The position numbers and the translations under genes were made by a program. Shown here piece after piece: positions 27,651 through 32,781 of a DNA stretch of 32,781 nt; position 1 is the stretch's first letter, and every line of letters starts with the position of its first letter. The notes beneath the pieces were generated by a model that had not been told where the DNA came from, did not search any database, and saw only the letters and a list, made by a program, of their open reading frames with translations. This stretch comes from Dicyema japonicum (Eukaryota; Dicyemida; Rhombozoa; Dicyemidae): the NCBI GenBank assembly GCA_011109175.1, contig RDEW01000113.1, forward strand, positions 40,011 to 72,791, in the 5' to 3' direction.

Positions 27651-27859
27651 GATAACATATAACAGAGTGAGCCCATACTCGTTTGGAAATTGGTAAAACA
27701 AGTAAGCGAATAACGGATCTGATTTTGCTAGAGAAATATACTCAAGAGACGATATGTTATCTCTATCCCTGGCACATCAAGAAGATTGTGTTGAAAGGAA
27801 ATAATGTAAGAACTAATCAGAGGAGATGCATAGATCCACTTGATCGCTAACCTTGTCTC

Positions 27860-29400
27860 ACAAAATCGGCGACCTACAAAAGCAATTGTCTGAACGGTTC
27901 AGAAGTTGGAATGAGAATAAGTTGAACTCAAACTACGAAAGGTATACAAGCACAATCATTCTTTCTGGAAGCTATACCGATGAGTGAGGAGCCCAGAGTC
28001 ATTCCCAAGTAAGAAACCGGATGGCTCCTACTATGCTGAAGAAGTAATACCTCTAGTTTTTGAGAAAAACTTAAAAAATATTTTAAGTAGGCCATGATGT
28101 CATCGCTGAGAATCTCTGTTATGAACCCTTGTCGGAAAAAACACCATTTATAGAGATCTCTCTAGAAGAGTTGAAAATGTCAATAAATGATGTAAACAAT
28201 AAAGCCCCGGGCAGTGATTTCACCAAAACCAGAATGTTTAAAGAAGGCCCAGAAATTCTATTCAGAGTTCTAAAGGACGTGTTCAATGCAAGTATTAAGA
28301 TTGGTCATGTTCCACATGGGTGGAAGAAAACGATTTTAAGGATGGTAGCGAAGACAGGAAAACCAAAGAAGGGTCAATCTAGCTACCGTCCGATAAGTCT
28401 GCTTCGATTAATTTAAAAAATTGTGGAAAAAATTGTCTTCTGGAGGCTTTTAAATCTGCTGGAAAAAAAGACTATTTCATAAAAGATAAATTTGGGTTTC
28501 GTCCGGGACGATCATGGGGTGATTGCTTATTTCATCTAAACTCCAGGTTATGCACAGCCAGATGATCCAAATGTTTCTTGAATTTCATTGTTAACCACAG
28601 AGTTATAATCGGCCAGTTAACTCGGAAGGGAAGTCTTAAGGAACTAGTGAATTGGGTGAAAGTGTACCTAGAAGGAACAAACTCCTATGTTAGATGCGGA
28701 CGCTATTTTTCAAATATGATATTATTGAAGAGAGGAGTCCCACAAGGATCAATTTTGAACCCTCTATTATTTAATGTTTAATGGCCGGTTTCCCGTCTTC
28801 GAGGTCACCAAGTACGAGATCTCTGATATACGCAGATTACTTCCTACTGTCTGATGTCGAGATCGAGTATGATATCGGAGGGGAGACTCAATGTGTATAT
28901 GGAAAAGATCAAAGACTGGTGGGGTCTCCAAAGATTAAAACTGTCAGAAGAAAAGTCGAAATGGAAAAGGAAATCAGCAAGGCTCCCTATGCAGAATCAA
29001 TACTGTGAGATCCCTGAAGCATCTAGAAACAACTATTGAGAAAACTGGGAGTACATTATGTGGCTTTAAACTCCGAAGGAAGAAAACATATTGTGTATGA
29101 GGAAATTGAGACTCGAAACGGATATGCTTTGATTTATCTTTTCACGTGCGATCATTCCATCGCTCCTCGATGCACTAGAAAGATGGTATTACACTGAAGA
29201 CAAGGAGCGTATTATCTAGATTTGAAAATTCGAGAAGAGCAGGGATCAAGATTTTCCTGCGCAAAAGGCTCGACGAGAAGTTAGATGATATGTTAGTAAT
29301 GTCGATCAGAGATGCAGCAGAGAAGAGGATGGCAAACTTCCTAAAAAGAGATGCTCCAAAGGATCACTGGAGGAGTTTGTTAATGTTAATTAGGCTCAAA
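27860..29400 (+). pseudogene. non-LTR retrotransposon RT pseudogene (CR1/Jockey/R1-like)
   Basis: Degenerate element with RT blocks in order across frames: KPDGSYYAEEVIP (about 28,015), NNKAPGSDF (block 0), IKIGHVPHGWKKTILRMVAK, SYRPISLLRLI, KIVEKIV, FGFRPGRSWGD, KGSLKELVNWVKVYLEG, KRGVPQGSILNPLLFNV and LIYADYFLLS, where YADD is YADY (28,829-28,840), removing one catalytic aspartate. Then LNVYMEKIKDWW..RLKLSEEKS and LGVHYVALNSEGR. A decayed C-terminal part runs to about 29,400, with a duplicated word AAAGGATCACTGGAGGA at 29,357 and 29,399. Many stops are present. It is distinct from the 2A-bearing element. Confidence 0.8.
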
Positions 29401-29889
29401 GGATCACTGGAGGAAGCGCTTTTTTGTTGGTTCTCTTCGGCAAATTTAGTCCGAGCGATGTTCTGACCTGCTTTCTATGAAACGAGTCTATCCCGAGTTA
29501 TTCAGTCTTGAACATCACCAACGTTGACAAATTGTACCATAGGACTGGTTTAACAAAGGCATCGTAGTCGGAATGATATACTCGATCGTCTGCTGTTATT
29601 CCAGTTCTTATTAACTTTATTTAACGCGGCCGTAGCAATGATCTTGTTTCCAACAACAGCTTACTCTCTCCAAGTCAAGACCTAAGCTGATTGGACTTCA
29701 TCCGTGGTTCATTCAATTTTTTCCTTTTTTCTGGTTTCCACGACTTCCGATTTAGGATATTGTTGTGAACCATTTCTATGTTCATTAGGATCCACTTTCA
29801 ATATGAGACTTGATGCGATATAGACGTCCACTAGATCCCTGATTTGATTAAATCTAACCAACACCAAGACTTTCTTAAAGGACTAAGCA
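29401..29889. other. unassigned
   Basis: No motif recognised; possibly more of the decayed element upstream. Confidence 0.3.
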
Positions 29890-30232
29890 AGATTATCGAG
29901 CTAAATTGTCCTGAAGAATTGAGTGACTGTTTCCCCTGACAATTTTTTGGAACAGCCATTCCCAGACGCTCATTGGTCACTTTCGATATTATTGACCCAA
30001 GCGATCTTGAAAAGAGACCGTCTTGGGCCTGAAGATTCCACTCGTCTCGACGAAACGGACAGCACATGGAATCTGAGCTGAGGCTGTCGTATTTTCTTAT
30101 TTTATTGTTTTCGAATGCTTGTGCTGCCTCAGCTTTCAACGCGGAATCTAAAGATTTTGACTCCGATAAAGTGTTTGTGCATGCCCAATCCCAAATCCGG
30201 CATTCCAGAGAGAAAGGGAAGGCTGTGATCCC
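29890..30232 (-). pseudogene. RLE retroelement endonuclease fragment
   Basis: A - strand frame open over most of the segment encodes PDGITAFPFSLECRIWDWACTNTL, read in two parts with PDG and WDxxC retained, then ALKAEAAQAFENNKIRKYDSLSSD, and LGSIISKVTNERLG. The ETSGI block and the C-terminal VRGN block appear in neighbouring frames. It matches 3485-3745 (+), so these two copies, in opposite orientations 26 kb apart, are one subfamily. RT and CCHC are absent. Confidence 0.8.
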
Positions 30233-30599
30233 GTCGGGGGTTTTGTATCACCACGATCTGGGCACACCAATTTCAGAGATGATAGGGATCCGGTCATTTT
30301 TATGTTAATTTGAGCCTTAACTTTGGTGAAGGTCTGTTTACCAGATGTTCTATATTTGGGATTCGTTACTAAGAACTACTCTGACGTTCCTATTTCGCTG
30401 ATACTTAAATTAATATGCTCCTTACTCATTCATTTCCAACGCAACACTATCTCGGAAACAGCAACATTGAAAACATTCTTCCATAATTTCGGTAATCGTA
30501 ATTTGATAACATTCGAGCAAAGTGTAAAATTGGTCGTTTTTAAATTGAATTTCAAGTTCGTGATTTTTTAATTTAATCAGTTTTTCATGTTTTTCATCT
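30233..30599. other. unassigned
   Basis: Short AT-rich frames only (30,323-30,571 +), not recognised. Confidence 0.3.
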
Positions 30600-32500
30600 A
30601 TCAGAAAAGATCGTCAGTTTGGCTGTGGAGGTGGAGTCATTACTCTCGTTAAAAGTGAGATAGGGCACACAATAACGCCTTTGTATTATGATCCTCCATC
30701 TCCCGTGGAATGCATTGGGATCTCAATTCGAACAAACATGGGAAATATTAAAATTGTGAACATGTACATTCCCCTACCAGGTCCTGCCCAAAGTTGTTTA
30801 CCTGATCCAACCGCACTCCGGCAGCGTCTTCTCTTGCTTCTGCTAAGGAATTCTCTACTGAATAATTTCATAATCCTTAACGTCTATCGGATAATCACAA
30901 GTACACATTATAGAGCTTTGCCTGAATTGACCCTTGCCACCCTTAACATTGCTTCTCTTGCCAATGTTCTGTGATTGATGACTTCCGGTGCGACCACAAT
31001 CCTATTTTCATTCGGATGAAGAGCACGCTCATCTCTGAAATAAGACGAAACACATTGCTGGATTACAGAAATGTTAATTGGAAAGATTTTGCTCAATATG
31101 TAGACATAAACTCAGCAAATTTCGACGCAGTACGTTTCAGGGTATTTGATAATGCAATTTCCTATGTTAACAGAAATATCCAGAAGGCAGTGAATTTATT
31201 TATCAGAGAAAGATCAATCAAATCCCACATTAAACGTTTTGACCACAAAAGGAAGATTATGAATGAACGTAATCTACTCAAGAGCATTTAAAGGCCACCA
31301 CCAGAAGTTAGATACCGAATTCGAGTGCTGGATAGCGAAATAAAGAAAATCTCCAAGAAAAATAAAGTGGACGAATGGACAAAAATCACTTCCGTGTTTA
31401 ACAAACATAGATCCCTTTCAATCAAAACCCTGAGAAAAGAAACAGTCCTGATTTCAGCAAAAAGGAACTCGATAGAATGATGAAGTTTTACGCTCAGAAT
31501 AGCTACCTACCTTAAAAAAGTACGAAGGTTTTCCTTTGTCATTGATAAAACCGAGATGTCGTCATGATCATGTATCGTTCTCACCAGTGGAGGTCGAAAA
31601 TGCCATTAAATCCTAAAAGCTAACCCAATCAAGCGGACCGGATCAAATTCCTATGATTGTTATCAAAATGCTTAGACCCAAGGCACTCACAGCACTAGCA
31701 CAGATATACAACATACCCATAAATAGAAACACAATTCCAACAATGTGGAAGTTGGCCCACATTCACCCAGTTAGAAACCTGGAAAACCAAGAGTCCCCTT
31801 TTTCTTATCGACCAATATCCCTATAATGCGCATTTCAAAAATTCTTGAAAAAATGGTCTTGGACCGCATCTTCCCATATTTACCTAAAGAATCCTTGAGA
31901 AAGACTTATCTACAAGTACGCACTTGCAAACCCTCACAAACTATACTATGGCGGGACTTTAGTCAAAGCCTAAGCACCTCAATACTTTATTGTGTTTGGT
32001 TGACATCCGAGGGCTTTTGATTCGGCTTCCAGAAAAATCTTAACGAGGAAAATCTACTGCTCAGAAATCCCAATATTTTTAAAAAATGACTCTGGAACTT
32101 TCTCACTGGTAGAAGAGGAAAATTCGTAACAAAACCGGTCTCAAAAATTCTTCTAAACGGGGTGCCTCAGGGTTCCCCTTGTCACCGTCGCTTTTTAACT
32201 TATTCTTACACGATACTCTAATTGATTCGGACGAAAATTCGATAACCCTTGCGTATGCAGATGACATAATTTATGCTTGCAAGGATATATGTGTTACGAC
32301 AGCTACGAACAAATTGTAAACTATTCTGGACAGATTTCATGGTTGAAAAGAAATTCAATGTCAACGTCCACAGAAAAGTCCTCGACCTCTCATTTTACGT
32401 CAACCAGAAGGCTAAAAGTTATTCCGCCGAACTATTTTAGGATGATGAACTATTCCAACCAAGAGACAAGCTAAGATTCTGGGAGTAGCACTAGTCAATC
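30600..32500 (+). pseudogene. APE-type non-LTR retrotransposon, endonuclease and RT, 5'-truncated and decayed
   Basis: The endonuclease begins mid-domain: FGCGGGVITLVKSEI, IKIVNMYIPLPGP, then CDHNPIFIRMKS, followed by LLDYRNVNWKDF as in the 13-16 kb element. RT blocks in shifting frames: SSGPDQIPM, RNTIPTMWKLAHIHPV, SYRPISL, ISKILEKMVLDRIFPYLP, NGVPQGS, LSPSLFNLFLHD and AYADDIIYACKD (YADD at 32,254-32,265, intact). It resembles the 2A-bearing element in the order and wording of blocks (for example SKILE..), so it is a related family member, but the leader and 2A region are missing. Many frameshifts and stops. Confidence 0.8.
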
Positions 32501-32619
32501 GCACACCTGGTTGAAATGCGACTGAACCACAGCCACGGAGAGAGATCCTCTATTTTAAGGCACTTTCACGAAAGCCATAATGTTTATAGCCCCGCATGTG
32601 CAACACTCATATAAACAAT
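32501..32619. other. unassigned spacer
   Basis: Short AT-rich gap between two retroelement relics. Confidence 0.3.
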
Positions 32620-32781
32620 ATTTATAGTCAATCTCTTCCATCTTCCTCTGTCGAATGCTAGTGATCACAATTCGTCCAGGTCCCCCGTCTTTAGATTTTT
32701 TCTCACACGATTTAGATCTTTGTTTAAGGCAGTCGGAAGTGTCGATCTAGGTCGTCCGCGAAAGGGTTTGTCGCATCTGTC
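32620..32781 (-). pseudogene. C-terminal tail of a non-LTR retrotransposon, cut by the window edge
   Basis: On the - strand the window edge opens into DRCDKPFRGRPRSTLPTALN, then DLNRVRKNLKTGDLDE, a stop, and LAFDRGRWKRL. GRPR followed by a Leu-rich stretch and DRxxW is the usual end of such polyproteins. It differs in wording from the 27.5 kb copy, so it is a further family. The RT would lie beyond the right edge of this window. Confidence 0.65.

Overview
The window reads as an AT-rich metazoan genome and most likely comes from a dicyemid (mesozoan) or a comparably reduced animal parasite. Three host genes (an AGC-kinase-like gene, a POU-specific-domain gene and a secreted ShKT-domain gene) can be read continuously only if very short GT...AG introns of about 19-31 nt are removed. 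In each case removal restores the family alignment and the frame. POU domains are metazoan, and dicyemids are the animals known for spliceosomal introns averaging about 26 nt. The species call is an inference; the short introns are read from the sequence.

Layout: 1-3.8 kb is unassigned AT-rich DNA with relics of non-LTR retrotransposons. 3.9-4.9 kb (- strand) is the kinase-like gene. 5-12.7 kb is gene-poor and holds a small membrane-protein ORF, a duplicated GC-rich hairpin, a diverged tandem array at 10.1-10.6 kb, a 154-codon ORF and two copies of an unclassified repeat. 12.77-13.15 kb is the POU gene. 13.2-16.5 kb is a nearly full-length APE-type (CR1/ingi-like) non-LTR retrotransposon with an exact 2A-type motif in front of its endonuclease. 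17.4-18.85 kb holds a membrane ORF, a restriction-like-endonuclease (RLE) retroelement relic and the ShKT gene.

From 19 kb to the end the window is largely a transposon graveyard. It contains an hAT-type MITE with an 8-bp target duplication, an RLE-type RT-CCHC-endonuclease element on the - strand, a Merlin/IS1016-like transposase relic, and an RLE fragment whose unoccupied target exists as a nearby inverted copy. Further on are another RLE fragment, RT-carrying pseudogenes at 27.2-29.4 and 30.6-32.5 kb, a further RLE fragment at 29.9-30.2 kb, and an RT-element tail cut by the right edge.

At least six, probably seven, pieces of the RLE family lie in 33 kb, in both orientations. All retroelement copies carry frameshifts or stops, so they look dead, but the 13.2-16.5 kb copy is the least damaged. 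Genes here do not form operons or an evident pathway. No tRNA, rRNA, CRISPR or convincing promoter element was found.
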